A stretch of DNA of 64,000 nucleotides from Heterobilharzia americana (GCA_944470555.2 OX104127.1:127163113-127227112), one strand, 5' to 3'. Shown: positions 45,371 through 58,389, numbered from the stretch's first letter. A program made the numbers and translations. The notes: generated by a model not told the origin, from the sequence alone.

Positions 45371-46347
45371 ATGGTTGTCCAGAGACTAAACCTAGTAGGC
45401 AGGAAAACCCTAAATGGTGCTGGTTTCATAATACCTGTGGGAACGAGACCAAAAAGGGCGGAAACCATGCAGTTTCAACGTGGACATAGACTGGGGAAAC
45501 TGCTTCGCCGGGACGCGTTAAAGGCAACCGTAGTCGGAGGAAAAAGCCGTTTCTTGTGCGTCGCTAACGTACGAACGAAAGTTCGTTACCTTATCGACAC
45601 CGGCACAGAAGTTGGCGTTCTTCTCGCACCGACAAAGGAGCATCGTCATGGCCCGTCCTCCGGTCTCCAGACGGCTAAGAAAAAGGCGATTGCAACCCCG
45701 GAAGATGTAACGCCTACCCCCAACTTGAATTTACGCAAACCTATTTACTGGATTTTCCTTCTGGCTTGTTTCCATGCCCATTACTGGCATAGATTTGCTA
45801 AACCATTACGTTCTGCTTGTAGATTCTTGTTGACGTTGACTGATAACATGAAGTTATCTATTGGCGTCACCACCCAGGTAGATCCAAGTTTGGTCATCGT
45901 TGAAACTAGACATCCAGGCGACGCGTCCTATCAGGCAGTGTTGGAGAAATTTTCAGAGTTACAACAGCCGAAGCATACTCTTCCGTGCATAACCAGCAAT
46001 GTTATGCATCACATGACTACCACAGGTCCACCTGTGGCATCCAAAGCGCGCCGTCTAGTCCCCGACAGGCCCAAAACGGCGAAAGGCGAATCAGACCACA
46101 TGCTCGAACTGGGCATTATCAACCCATCAAACAGTGTTTGGGCATCACTATTGCATATGGTTCTGAAAACAGACAGCAACGGCTGGCGTCCAGCCGGCGA
46201 CTACCGAAGGCTTAACACTAAAACAACACCAGGCTCCTACTCTGCACCTTACACCTATGACTTGACAGCGACGTTATGCGGACTGAACATATTCCCCAAG
46301 ACCGGCCTGGTCAAGGCGTACACTGAGATACCTACGGCAGCAGAAAT
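45371..46347 (+). pseudogene. Gypsy-2 protease and partial reverse transcriptase
   Basis: A long open frame: protease DTGTEVGVLLA, spacer, then RT as far as DLTATLCGLNIFPKTGLVKA, where Gypsy-1 has a stop in place of the Cys. The frame stays open for over 320 codons although the upstream gag is ruined. The tract 45962-46215 equals Gypsy-1 39165-39418 with a single difference. RT palm motifs are absent because of the truncation. Confidence 0.85.
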
Positions 46348-47252
46348 AAATAAATAAATATTTTATTCTCAGATTAGTTACTTGACATGGGAGAAACCAG
46401 CTCACAACCATCATCACGCTGACTTATGTTGAAAAATATACAAGATCTTGCAGGCCCTGAATGGTACAGGAGGGAGATCACTAAACTCGTTTAAAAGTAC
46501 CAGAAGGCTCTACAAGTTATGGAATGAACAAGAAAGTACCACTTTTCAGCATATACAGTGTTAAGGCTTAGATCGTTTTCAGTCACAATTTCTTCCCCAC
46601 GGTCGCTCAACATTCCAGCTTTCCGTTGCAAGCAGTTGATATGTTTGGCTCGTCTTCGTGATGCCACGTTACGCTAGATAAAAGTTTATTTTACCATAAA
46701 TTCCCATGCTCATAGCTTCGGGGAGCAATGGAACCCACATTGACGATTTTGGGAATCTATAAGTTTCCACATGATCGTGTAACCCGAGTGGATATCTAGT
46801 CAAGTGTTACCGTCCATAATAATATAGATTTACGCCATTAGAATTAGATATTATGGTGCAAAGGAACAAATACCTGAGGACCTGCGAACCAATGGCAATG
46901 GGTCTTCAATATTGTTCACGCTTAGGTATGCGGCATTATCAAGAAGGTATATTCACCGTCAGATGAAGTACTACAGGAGTCTGTTGCACAGCATCGTTGT
47001 AGATATGTTCACTTTAGAGTCAATGGGTGAATTAGTCCCTTGGATTTTACTGTCCGTCCGGCTTTTCATTTACATTATAACCGTCCAGAAATTTAAATAA
47101 CTCGAGTATTGATAAATGTTCATGTGGTAAAAGAGCCAAATGAACAAATGGGGTTGGTAATCCTTGCTCATTGGACATTAATTTTAGTAGAAGCACAGTT
47201 TCATTTCAATGCATTCGAAACTCACTAGAGTGCTATGAATGAATGCACTGCC
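46345..47252. repeat. Dispersed repeat R1, copy 1
   Basis: Starts with AATAAATAAATAAATATTTTATTC and contains a distinctive block (TTGCACAGCATCGTTGTAGATATG at about 46.98 kb, shown by position rather than in full elsewhere). Both reappear in the same order at 58823-59640. The AT-rich microsatellite end suggests the 3' tail of a LINE inserted on the minus strand, but no coding motif was recognised. Confidence 0.6.
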
Positions 47253-48009
47253 TGTAGCGGAATAAACGATTTGAAAATCCCTCCTGAGAACTCTGTCTGA
47301 CAGTATCGATTATTATTCGAGTATTTTTACTATCGTTACGGATAATATGCTTTCAACGTAACCAATGTAATACCATTTTGTCGTTTGCTGGTTTTCCTCT
47401 ACTTAACATTCATTATTTGTCTTTCTTTTGATTGAGAATTGTCCTTTATGCGTCACTCTTCTATCGGGGGTGCTGTACTGTTGATAGTATGGTATCTTTT
47501 ACTGTCCCTGACGTTTTATTATCGCTCAACTTAGAGTTGCGCTGCGAATTGAGTGCTTGTTTTTTTACTGTCTGCTAGAAACGTTAATTGATTGATTTGA
47601 CCCTTGTGGACGGGATTTTGGCCCCATTTTGTTGAGAATATTCTTGTTCATTCTCAGGCACTTAACAATTGTGTCTGGTTAACCAATGTTTTGCTGTATA
47701 GCACTTATTGCATCCCAGAGACCTTTTCGGACAGTACAGTTACCCAGCGGTGCTGTGTAGATACTTTTGTAATTTGATACAACTTTTCGTTGTATAATAG
47801 TGCCATCGATTTACCACAAATATATCACAAGTTTGTCACGTTACGCCGTGTTCTGATGTTGCTTAAACAAAATCGTTGACTGTGCGTGACTCAAGGAAGT
47901 TCAGAAAACTGTACAGTAGAACTCAGTGACTTGTCTGGATCTCGTTAGCTAAATTCCGTTAAACCATTTCCGGCTTTCAAACCGAAATACTTGGAAATAC
48001 CCCTCTACA
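47253..48009 (+). repeat. Solo LTR, second copy (about 757 bp)
   Basis: Starts TGTAGCGGAATAAACG and ends CCCTCTACA. It aligns along its length with the nested solo LTR at 39993-40743 (for example the TGACTGTGCGT and TTTGTAATTTGA.ACAACTT blocks) with about 70% similarity. No internal coding region lies next to it. A target-site duplication is uncertain. Confidence 0.75.
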
Positions 48010-48568
48010 CGCCACTGAAGAATATCTATGAACTAACGTTGCTTCTGAATGCACGTTTCGTTGTCAATTCAGAAAATAGTAATAATGATTTATTCCCGAA
48101 TTTACAGGTGCATTTCATTTTTACAGATACGGTTATAACAATTAGTGGTGGAAAATCTCCGGCGATATTTTTTTACAAAACGTTTTCATCATCTTCTCAT
48201 TCCAGGCAGTGGAGATTCTCGGTCTCAAAGAAAGAAAACTTCATACCACATACAAATGGTGCACTTTAGTGTAAATTTAGGATTTTTGTTATCCTTTTAG
48301 GTTATCTAACAAAGATTATAGTCGTATCTAATTAGTGTTTAAAAGCATCACCCAAAAAGAAGGGGGAGTAACCCAGCAACCTCTTGCTCGAGAAAAGTAA
48401 TTCTGGCTAAACTACTTAGGTGCTTTAATTTGAATTATCATACACATTGAGCGAAGTGCCAAGGCAGATTCAATGTATTTTTTCGAAGGACATGCCTCTC
48501 CAGGTTCATTGAGACGTCAAGGCACACTGTACAAGCAATAATAAATGATGCTGGTAACAATCTGTCAC

Positions 48569-48760
48569 CTTCCTGATGAAACGATCTATTTTTGTTTGTT
48601 CGTGCTAAATTGGACACATGTCCACCGTGACCGCCATGGTGCTCTGCATTGTGCCTAATAGCTTGGCGAATATTGTCCAAATTACCTTGAATTTCGGGGT
48701 CGAATCGAAGAATCCGCTTCTGAGGATAAAGTTGCAAGTATTTTTCTGCATTTTCGAGTG
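48569..48760 (-). CDS. Candidate internal exon of an unrecognised host gene
   Basis: A 192-nt minus-strand segment bounded by an AG (TTGTAAACAG) and a GT (GTGACA), with matching phases (2 nt, then 63 codons, then 1 nt). The peptide includes LENAEKYLQLYPQKRILRFD, then PEIQGNLDNIRQAIR, and a His/Gly-rich stretch (HHGGHGGH). It does not resemble any retroelement motif, and the amphipathic, codon-like character suggests a real protein. I do not recognise the family. No neighbouring exon was found, and the acceptor lacks a good pyrimidine tract. Confidence 0.35.
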
Positions 48761-49076
48761 CTGTTTACAACTGCAGTGGACGAAATGGTGCTAGTCGATG
48801 AAATGCTGGATTAATGAATATCATGAGGCTTGAAGATGGCATCTTCGTGTGATACCATAAGGATGTTCATCACAGGTAGCATGATTGCAGAGGAGTTGCT
48901 TGAAGATGGGCGCAGTGATATTTAAGAATAGTACGGATGAAGTGTCGTAATTCCTATCTAATTCCAGGTTTCCAAGATTTTAATTGCAATAGGAATAGAG
49001 AAAGCAGACAGCGGGTTGCCAAGGCACAAGTAAGTTAATCGTACATAATTGAAAACACTTGTTTCCCGATACAACT

Positions 49077-49281
49077 TTAAAACAAGCAACAAGCGTGAAA
49101 AAAGCAGGATTTAATGAATTCATAAATTTCAGTAGTACTCGTCAGCTGGATACCCTACATACTTGATTATACATGCTGTTAAGCATTGCTTAACGTGGAG
49201 TAGAGTATCCAGCTGACGGGTACTACTGAAATTTATGAATTCATTAAATCCTGCTTTCTTCACACTTGTCGCTTGCTTTAA
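49077..49281. repeat. Foldback element, arms about 78 bp, loop about 49 nt
   Basis: Left arm 49077-49154 and right arm 49204-49281 are inverted copies centred at about 49179. The central part of the arms (AGCAGGATTTAATGAATTCA onward) is perfectly paired for over 40 bp, with a few mismatches outside. It is unrelated in sequence to the foldback near 1.09 kb. Confidence 0.85.
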
Positions 49282-50384
49282 ATAGTATATAAATTTTAAC
49301 TTCTGTACATAATAATAACAATATTTATTTCTGAATATGCAGGCATACCCCGTTTTTACAGGTATGAATAAGTTTATATGAATTACATGTATCTTCATGA
49401 AAGGTAATCTCAATCCCTACCCGTTGTCATTAGAAGATGTAAGTGCCGCATGTTAATATGATGGAACATCCCAGCAGAATAAGTACGCTGAAAATTTACA
49501 AGTTGGACAAGTGGAGGTATTGTCTTCGTATCAACAAAAAAACCAGGTCTGTGTAAATAAAGCTTGGAGCTAATACTTCCATTGTAGCAGTTTGTACTTT
49601 TGCCTGAGATAATGGTGAAAAGTTTATGAAGGAATGTATGCACGAATTGTTTATATATTGTACTTCATTTATGGTTCCAGGACTGTATGATTCATGCACG
49701 TTGATACCAATCCACGACAAAGATTCATAATCTTGATGAATATCATGACTAAAAGCCAAATATCTTCACTTTTCCAACTCCAGCGTCCAGAGGCAATAAA
49801 CTTGTTCGAATGCGCCAAATGGACTTACTGGCCATTTCGTCCGCCGTTTTCCCGGGTCATGTCAGCCTTGCAGTTGGTAGGTTTTGGACTTCACAGGTCA
49901 CTTTTATGATGAATCAATCCTAGATTTCGATAATTATGAAGTTGTAGTCCAGTGAACATTTTTATTTCTGCTTGTTGTAGTTAGGTATTCTGAACGTGGT
50001 AAAACTGGTTACCCACCATGAAGGGTAGTTTCAATCATGGTCTGCTCCTTAAGTAATTAATTCTCGATGGCAGCAAAGTCAACGTTTAGAACTGGATTAG
50101 TTTTCTACAACTAGAAGAAAATAGGCAAGGCAGCAGGTGGAGAAAGCAAGAACTCTAGCAAGGAGAGTGTTTTCTATGTCCATGTTCCTTCCTACTTAAC
50201 TTCCCTTGCTGTGGCGTTCATTTTATGTGCTTTTTCTATAGAGTACTTCAAAATATAAATTCCATGCTGTCACGCAGTGCAGAACTTCTGTTTTGATTAC
50301 TGTGCTGGGAGGGGCAGAATGTGCCATTAGTTTGAGGTGATAACTTATGGAAACCTCCTCAATGCTTCTTATGAAAGTTCAGTG

Positions 50385-51710
50385 TGGGTGTGGTGGCTGT
50401 CTCACCATACATTAAAAAGGCCGAGTATACGAAATGTCGTGGAGGAGAATGTTGGTGACTTCGATAAGCCGGAAAAGTCACCAGATGATAAGAAGTAAAC
50501 CAGTAACCGACTGAATTCGGGGATTGGTTTGAAGGCCTTCACTTTAGCTGGAAGTCTGTTCCACAACTTAGAGAATCTGACTGTAAAGAAGTTTGCGCTC
50601 AAGCAGGACTTGAACGATTTCATTGTGACGCTGTGGGCGTGGCCACGCAGATCGTAACAACTGTTGCGCTCGAACTGAAACTCACCACTGGCCGTAAAAG
50701 TGTGTTTATGTAACATATTGACGAAGAGTGTCACGTTAACTTTGAGTCATCTCATCCGAAGTGTTTATAGACTTGGTGTTCTGAATCCGTAGCTGTCGTC
50801 ATGATCGCAATCGTGTCCTAAAAATCTAGCTGTGAAATACCTTTGGACACCCTCTATTTTATGTTTGTCTATTATGCGGATACCACCCAGTGTAAATGGA
50901 CAGTATTCTAATAGTGGACGTACGAGAGTTTTATAGAACAGTAACTTGACTTCTTTGGAGTGAAAGTTACGCACTGTGCAACCCATCAGGATCCTAGATT
51001 TGCGAGTCTGTGATGCTACCTGTTCAGAAAATGTGAGGTCCCTTGAACGTCTCAGTCCACGGTCGTACACTTTTGGGAACAGGTAGTTTCGTAGACTGAA
51101 GATGTAGTTGAATATCCACCGATGGAGCACCAAAACACATCCAGCCACATTTTCCTATATTGAACTGGAGTTTTCAGGCAGCAGACCATATGGATGTTAT
51201 ATCAAGCTCCCTTTGTACTAGTGCTTGGATGTGGGATGAATCGTCATGGGTGAATGTGCATGCGACTTTTAGGTCACCAGCGAGCAAGAATGGTTTACCG
51301 TGTGCAGAGCAGCTGCAGATGTCACTAACGTATGAAATAAAGATAAGGGGACCCAATACACTGCCTTGAACGACACCAGGGGTGATTCGCCTAGGTTTTG
51401 AAGTGTGTGAATTTACCTTCATCACTTGAGTGGGATTACTGAGGAAAGACCTAATCCATCCCATTACTGGATAGTCATTTCCCATAGTCATCGACTTACT
51501 TATTAACAGCGGGTGGTCGGCTGTGTCAGATGCCTTTGAGATGTCTAAATAAAGTACAGGGACTAACTGGTGCCGGTCGCGCATAGTGGTAATGAGGTTA
51601 AAGTCAAGATGGCAAGTTATACAGGACCTCTATTTTGGGAACCTGCATTGACCCTATGTGATGTTGTCACTAAGCATGTGCTGAAGAACGCTTTCTCTAT
51701 GCTTTCTACA
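50385..51710 (-). mobile_element. CR1-like LINE, copy II (5' truncated)
   Basis: The minus-strand RT has LVPVLYLDISKASDTADHPL (motif A), TPGVVQGSVLGPLIFISYVS (motif B) and LLAGDLKVACTF, where FADDLKV is expected, so one catalytic Asp is lost. It continues through SEQVASQTRKSRILMGC and VKLLFYKTLVRPLLEYCP to the C-terminal FFTVRFSKLWNRLPAKVKAF. It is the same family as copy I and 5' truncated near 51.7 kb. Confidence 0.8.
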
Positions 51711-51999
51711 TGCCTACTATTAAATGTATAGTCTTATCAAAAATCCGCTATTCACTGAGTTTTGTGGATGCCATTTTTTGAGGGGCTACATCTGGGGATG
51801 TCTCCATTAATGGTGGTAGTAAGTCGGGGGTATAGATGCGAACCTTAATTAATGAGGTAGTCCTGGTTGTCCCTGAAAAGTAATGGGGAGGAGTGTGGAT
51901 TTACCGATCAGAGTACGTAATCTCATACACTTAAGGGGCCTATTATACTGACCGTTGTGGAACATGGTTGTGATTCGCTCTGTATGTTGAGGAGTTTGC
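51711..51999. other. Spacer between CR1-like copies
   Basis: Probably the 3' untranslated part of copy I; no motif recognised. Confidence 0.4.
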
Positions 52000-54400
52000 C
52001 GGAGGATAGAAATACTTCTAACGTTCAACTAAGCCGGATGGTTGAGCTCGCAGCCCTGATGTCGACAGAAAGATGGTCCCACATTTGTGAGTCTTTTTGG
52101 GGAAGAAGTTAGCTTGGAGGGATGTTCTAAAAGATTTCATTTCAACACTGCTAGCTTGACTACGAGGGCTGCAGCCACCTTCTGGTGTGGAACGAACTTC
52201 CTCACTAGCTGTAAAAGATATTTTATGTAAGATCCTGAAGAAAAATATGAGGTTAGTCCTTAGACGTCTCATCCAAAGTGGCTGCAGATTAGGGGACGAA
52301 CACCGAGATGCATAATCCTGACCACATTCGTAATCAAGTAGCTTAGTTGTAAAATACCTCTGCAGACTCTCAGTCTTGAGTTTTTCATCTATACGGACGC
52401 TCCCTAAAATAAACTAACAGTATTCCGACAAGTGTCGGACGCAAGTTATGTGTAGTAATAATTTGACTTCGTGGCTATGAAAGTTACGAATACAGCAGCC
52501 TAGTAGTATCCTGGACTTACGGGTTTGTGTAGCAACACGTTCAGAGAATGTAAGGTCGTTGGAGTAACGGAGCCCCAAGTCAAGGACACTGTAGAGACTA
52601 AGTAGCATCACAGTTTGCAGAGACAACTGTAGACGAATGGATGGTGCTCCAAAGAATATCCAGCCGCACTTTTCTAACTTGGGTTTGAGGTTCCGTGCAG
52701 TGGACCAAGTGGCTGCCAGGTCAAGTTCGCTCTGTACTAACCCTTGGAAGTAGGGCAGTTTGTCACATGAGAATGTGTAAACAACCTTTAGATCGTCAGC
52801 GAATAAGGACGGTTTACCAACCGAAAGGCATTTGCAAAGGTCATTAACATAAAGGGTGAGAAGCGGGGGACCAAGCACGCTACCCTGAACTACGCCAGAA
52901 GTAATTGGCCTAGGTTTAGAAAGTTAAGACTCGGCTTTTACAACTTGCTAACAGTCACAAAGAAAAGACTGAGTCCAGCCTAATAAGGGGTTAACAAGTT
53001 TAAGGGCTTGTGGCTTATGGATAAGTAGTGAATGGCCCACGGTCAAATGCCTCATAGATATCAAAATAAAGGACAAGGACTAATTTACGGTAATCACGGC
53101 TAGCGGTTAAGAAATTGAAGAAATCGAAGTGACAAGACATACATGATCGTGACTTCACGAATCCATGCTGACTAGATGGGACGACATTATTGAGCATGTG
53201 TTGGAGAATATCTTCTTTGACCACGTTCTCCATAATTCTAGACACAACTGGCCTGATGTTTATAGGTCTGTAGTTGTCAACTCCAGTTTCTGGACCAGAT
53301 TTGTTTCTGGGTATTATGAGGTACATCTTCCATATATCGGGGTATGTAGAAGTCTCCATGGGTATGGAGTGTAGTTTAAGTAGTAGTAACGAAATGTCAG
53401 GACCCTCACTTTTAGAAGAGTATGAAGCTACCCCGTCAACACCTATGCTCCTAGAGAACTTGAGTGTTTTAATGGCTCTGTTAATGCTAGCACATGTGAA
53501 GTCAATGGTGCTGGTAGGTTCCAGTGTAGGAGGGGACAGTCGGTCGCTGTTAACATTATTAGTGGAGATTGCCGACGGTAAGTAACTGGCAGTGAACATG
53601 TTGTTGAATAGTTCACTTATTTCTTCGGGCTTATTACAGACCTTACGATCGTGAGCGAGGAAAGGAATATTATGCTTAGGCCGGCTGGATCGCTTCTTTA
53701 AAAGTCCCACAAGAGCATATATTTTGGAGGAGCTAGCTAGCGCAGTGGTTTCATCATTTTTGCTACCGTCTCCTGATGATTACGAATGAAACTAAGGACA
53801 TTAAGAAAATATCTAGGCGCTCCAGAGTCAGGATGCTTGAATTAGTTTGTCGAAAGTTTGTGCAGTTCTCGATGAACATTCTGAGGTGTAAGGGGCTTTT
53901 ATGATATGGGATTTTTTCAGAGGGGCTATGATATCGATGCAGGCATAGAAATTAAAATATAATATACTTAATGCCAGCTCTAGATCAATCGTGTTGCAGT
54001 ACATTCCCCATTCATTACTTCTAATCAACAAACAAGCTAGATCCCAGTCTGTCCTGTAATAACTTCTGCATTTTGATTGTGAGAGGGTGGAGGCAATACG
54101 CGTAGTGCCGGTTAAAAGGAGTGGCACTGCACACAATATCACTTTGCAGCCGCTTCCCGGGAACTCAGAAGTAACACATGTTGAATGAGGACGATTATCT
54201 TGACATATAACCAGGTCAAGCACGTTCTCACTCCTTGTCGGACTAGTGACGAGTTGTTTCCATCTGAATATATCTACCGTACTAAGGAAACCATCATATC
54301 TGGCGAGGTAGGTGTATGTGTCGCATTTAATTTACGGTAGATAAAAGTCTCCGCTGCAACCGTTGCAACACTTAAACACTTTCGTGATCTTGCTGACTGG
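52000..54400 (-). mobile_element. CR1-like LINE, copy I (endonuclease end to C terminus)
   Basis: Minus strand: endonuclease remnants near 54.4-54.1 kb (GDFYLP-like, FRWKQLVTSPTRSENVLDLV, then ICQDNRP), then the linker, then RT in 53710-53015 (NYRPINIRPVVSRIMENVVK, SSQHGFVKSRSC, VLYFDIYEAFDR). After a frame break follow GKPSLFADDLKVVYTF (intact ADD) and SERVATQTRKSRILLGCC in 52878-52414. The C-terminal segment ends near 52018. It is frame-broken but retains the catalytic residues. Confidence 0.82.
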
Positions 54401-57400
54401 TAAACTTGCTGTAGGGCATTTGTGGTAAATAGGACCACTGCGGTATGCACCAAGATTCTTTTATCCCAGTCCCATTGCCATACGACGATGTTTATAACAA
54501 AGTGATGTAAAAAGTGTCATCGGACCTCTCCTGAAGATGCTCGTTGATACTCCCTTTAAAATATGCATCCCTTCAACATATCCCTAATCATAACTTCATT
54601 GTACTTTTTCGACGGTATGCTATCCTTTGTCAGTCGTCTTCTTCAACATCCAAGCCTACGCTCGCCCACTTCACAACTAAAACGCGAATTAGACCTGTCG
54701 AATCTCTATGGCGGTTGGGTCTCACAATGGCCTTTGACCAAAATGGATAAACGGTCGGCTATGTCATTCACCTTTTTCTTTGCTGGGTGCTCTGTGGCAA
54801 TACTCCCTCTGTCCTTGAACTGGTGATCATGCAATCTCTTCAATCAACAGATTCCACGCACCTATCCAAGCACTGGCAGGAAACAGTTCTGTGTGCTTTG
54901 GACTCAACACAGCCCGATCCAATTTGGTTTCCACTTTACGTGGCTTATTCCTGCCTCTAAGATGCTGTTCCAGGGCCCAGCGTCCATGTAGAATACCACA
55001 GCTAATTAGAATTCTGGATGTCAATCTGAAACCGCAGTAATTTGGTAGTCCTCGAGGGGCTCCAAGCCCTTTGTTGTGACTCGGATGGTCTGTAAACCCA
55101 AAACCAGTGAGTGACAGATAGTGTATACCCTTCGTGCATTCGTCAAACCCCCACCTTACAACGGATATAGTTCTATGCTCGCCTCCAAGCATTTACGCAG
55201 GGAAGTCTCATTTACGCCCCTAAAGGAGTTTCTGCCCTCAAGGTCTTGATCTACGACTGTTTTCTGGGATATGCATGATCCATTAGCTCATAATGCATGC
55301 CTCTGCACTCTTTTTGAGGCCCTTTGGACTAGCTGAAGCGATGTCGGTATCGCTTGCTTTTGGAGACTCCTTCCATCGAGCGGGTTATAGACCCCGTTAC
55401 GCCAAGTCCACTGTCCGTTACGTGCAGCAGAGAGTGGTGCCTTACTTCGCTGTCCCTAAACCCACATATCTGTCCAAGATCACAGAAATAAAGGACGCAA
55501 GCCTTTTAAAGCAGATGTAACAGACTCCAAGCCTCTTGACTGCCAACAGCTTTAGACATTTCGGTAGGACAAGGAAGCCGTGACACAAGATGCAGAACTT
55601 AGGACCGGGTGCGGTCGAACCATCTGTTGAATGACCGTTACCTTCCACTAAATAATTACTGAATTGCCAGCCAGAACTCTTCGGTTGACCGTTCTCCAGG
55701 CTTCATCATACGACTAAACCATACCTTGACCAAGCTACTCCGGCTGCTTCCTCGACAAAATAAACTTGGTCTTCAAAATCAGGTTTAATTCCAGCGGCCA
55801 AAATCTTGCCAGCTATCTTGACCTACCAGCTTTTTATATACACAGGTAATGGGCAAACTTCCCAACCGACCGGCGAATCCGGATCTGCCACACAATCTGT
55901 TTCAGAATATCTTTCATATGAGTTTCTGAGCTTTACGCAGAATTCGCTGATTTCGCCGACCACTCTACCCACTAAGTGTCTATTTTCAACCAAACCATCA
56001 ACATGTGATCAAGCAATCACCTATTTTTGCGTAAACGGATCTTGGAGGATTGATGTTGTTCAATCATGTCACAGGTCGGTTGGCATTTGGACACACGCCC
56101 TTATGGCTGTTCCCGCGTTTCTTTTTCCAAAGGACTGCAAACAAGCGAACATCTGACGCTCGTCACCAGGTTTGATTTAAATCACACTACCAACCCAACT
56201 GGTAGACATCTAGCATTGGCCCGGCTGTTCATCAAAGCATGTCAAGTCTGTATTGGATGACAAGGTGTTACTTCGTTACGTTTACACGAATCCTACATAT
56301 ACTTATGCTTTTTCAGCGCTTCGAACGTCAGCAGAGCGGCATTTTGTAATCTACATGCTGGAGACTGCTACTCAGCATGCACGAACTTGGTTATACATTA
56401 AATTTTCGAACATCGTTTAGAACATGACAGGTTTTTAGACTTGGAATGAGAATCGATACATGAGTGAAACGGCCCCAATACAAAGCAAACACAGTTGATT
56501 TACCTCCAGGTCAAGCAGCTTTTGATACATATAAAGATCAAAATGTTTGCGGTATACCAAACACCATACACTTTTCACTGTCAGATGCCGTACCGGGATT
56601 AGTTGGCTTACGAGGTAAACTGAAGACATCCAACAACGAAATTCCGGAGATGAAGCACACACTTTGAAATGCCGCGACCCCGCGCTGAGAACCAGACAAA
56701 AGATGAGGAGAGAAGTATCGCCAGAATATGCATCTTCATCAGTGGTAAATCTTGCGTAAATATCGCTTTTCTATGGCACGACAATGTGTTCAAATTAGGC
56801 CACAAATCAGTCTTGCAATCACTGGTTAAAACTATTGAATTTCAGGGCTGAGGGTACGCCTTGTCTCTACCTTAAAAAGTTAACGTTTCATGACCAGCTG
56901 TAGAAGCTAGAATTTACTGAAGAATTCTTTCAGCAATGTTTCTGTATTCGTTTACACCAATCTGAAAGCTGAATTTTAAGTAACCACGCGTATTTTGAAA
57001 GAAAGCTCAATGTCACGTGTTTTAATACTCTAGCTTTTGCTGTGCGAAACACAACGAACACTGGTTTTCAACAACGGCATTCTTCTCAAACCCTCGGTTC
57101 TGAAGGCCTACCGTAATTTTCTGTTTTTTCAGGGATACGGACGCATTACTTCGATCTCAAGTTTGGCGCGATTTGTTGAGGCCAAGGTTATACCTTTTTT
57201 CAAACTTTCCAGGGTATTTTGTGCCCATTTTATCCTCATTGTGCCTGCCCTGGAAGACGGTAGACAAACAGTAGGAGTTCCGAAATATTGCCACCAATCC
57301 TGACGGAATGTGTACGTGGGATGTTTTAAGGATGCCTTCGGCGGATTATGTCCCCAGACCAAAGTTGATCAAACTGGCATTTACGCTCTCCGAAATAGCA

Positions 57401-58389
57401 GCATCCGCATTGGAGGCCTTCCGGGCCAACAAACATCGATTGCTATCTCGAGCTGGCGTGCCCTGTGACGGAAGGTTTTCATGAAAACATAGATGACTGC
57501 AGTCGTCTGTACCTTGGGTGAACTGCACGAACGCCCTAGTCGTTTGAAGGGCGTGAAAGCCGACGAACCATACTAAGGCAGGTTCCAGTCACTCACATCA
57601 AAGGATTTAGTTGGCAAACCGGTCAATAAAAAGGTCACAATAGGTGCGTTGCATATAGACAGCATAAATTTCACTGACACAAATATACAATGCAGAATGA
57701 ACTCGATGAATTGCGGGGAGTAAGTTAGGGAATTCGTGCTAATCTCGCAGGTTCTATTGAGACATGAGCTTCTCCTGAAATGTCATGCCATGGGTTAAGT
57801 GTTCCCAACACCGCTTTGTTTCGCAACAACAGGGGAGCTGGTGCGGCGCTTCGCGCTAACCCCTCACCTTTAGCTCACCAGATCGGCGTTAAGGGATCGG
57901 ATTGCCTTGAGGAGTCTACCTGGTGGTCCACAAGGCTCCCCGGGGCTACCAATTGTTCATCGATAATCACTTATAGCAGGCCTCCGTCTGACCTACAGTA
58001 CGTCAATCAGCTGATACGGGGGGCCTGGTGGTCTACCACATTTCAACTCTATAAGATTTTAGCCCGCCAAACGTCGGCGTTGCTGATCATACGTTTAATG
58101 GGGGCGAAGATTCCATCGAAGGTTTATTCTTTAACATATTCGGGGAGCTCGAATTTATGGAAAACGTGAAATCAGTAAAGTGATGGTCGGACATTCATCC
58201 ACTTCGGGCTGTCTTCAAGAATGAAGACTTCTTGATTGGTAACTCAGTAATCCTCCCGCCAGGAGTCACGAGTGACATATTTGTTACTGGTTCCCAGTAT
58301 GTCTGCATGACCCAACCAACCCCTACATTTCAGAAAGTGCCGATGGGACTCCAATCGACTAGACACACTGGCTAACCATGACTAACCTA
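54401..58389. other. Poorly resolved, GC-richer old sequence
   Basis: Several open frames of 60-130 codons on both strands have no convincing domain. Composition and occasional retroelement-like words suggest heavily decayed elements rather than host exons. The one weak match is listed separately. Confidence 0.4.
55442..55648 (-). pseudogene. Possible BEL/Pao gag zinc-knuckle remnant
   Basis: Minus-strand KFCILCHGFLVLPKCLKL, then AVKRLGVCYICFKRL, follows the C-x2-C...C...C-x2-C pattern of BEL/Pao gag proteins, where an 'LCFNCL' block follows an 'RREVVKEKRL' segment. The expected final His is Phe, and no protease or RT was located downstream. This is a weak call. Confidence 0.3.

Larger units (their letters stand above)
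44279..46347 (+). mobile_element. Gypsy-2: truncated, older CsRn1-type copy
   Basis: LTR, gag remnants with many stops (PKLIRIKPTMDTDQLVPYRS, SRFLAVINSLL, LKKSDLTDR followed by a stop), a degenerate knuckle (CWFHNTCGNETKKGG), protease (VRYLIDTGTEVGVLLA) and the RT start. The copy ends abruptly at 46347 inside RT (KAYTEIPTAAE), at the AATAAATA run that begins the next repeat. It shares a 254-bp near-identical tract with Gypsy-1. Confidence 0.85.
48010..50384. other. Mostly anonymous region with one candidate exon and one foldback
   Basis: Apart from the candidate exon (48569-48760) and the foldback (49077-49281), no gene or known repeat is recognised. Confidence 0.5.
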
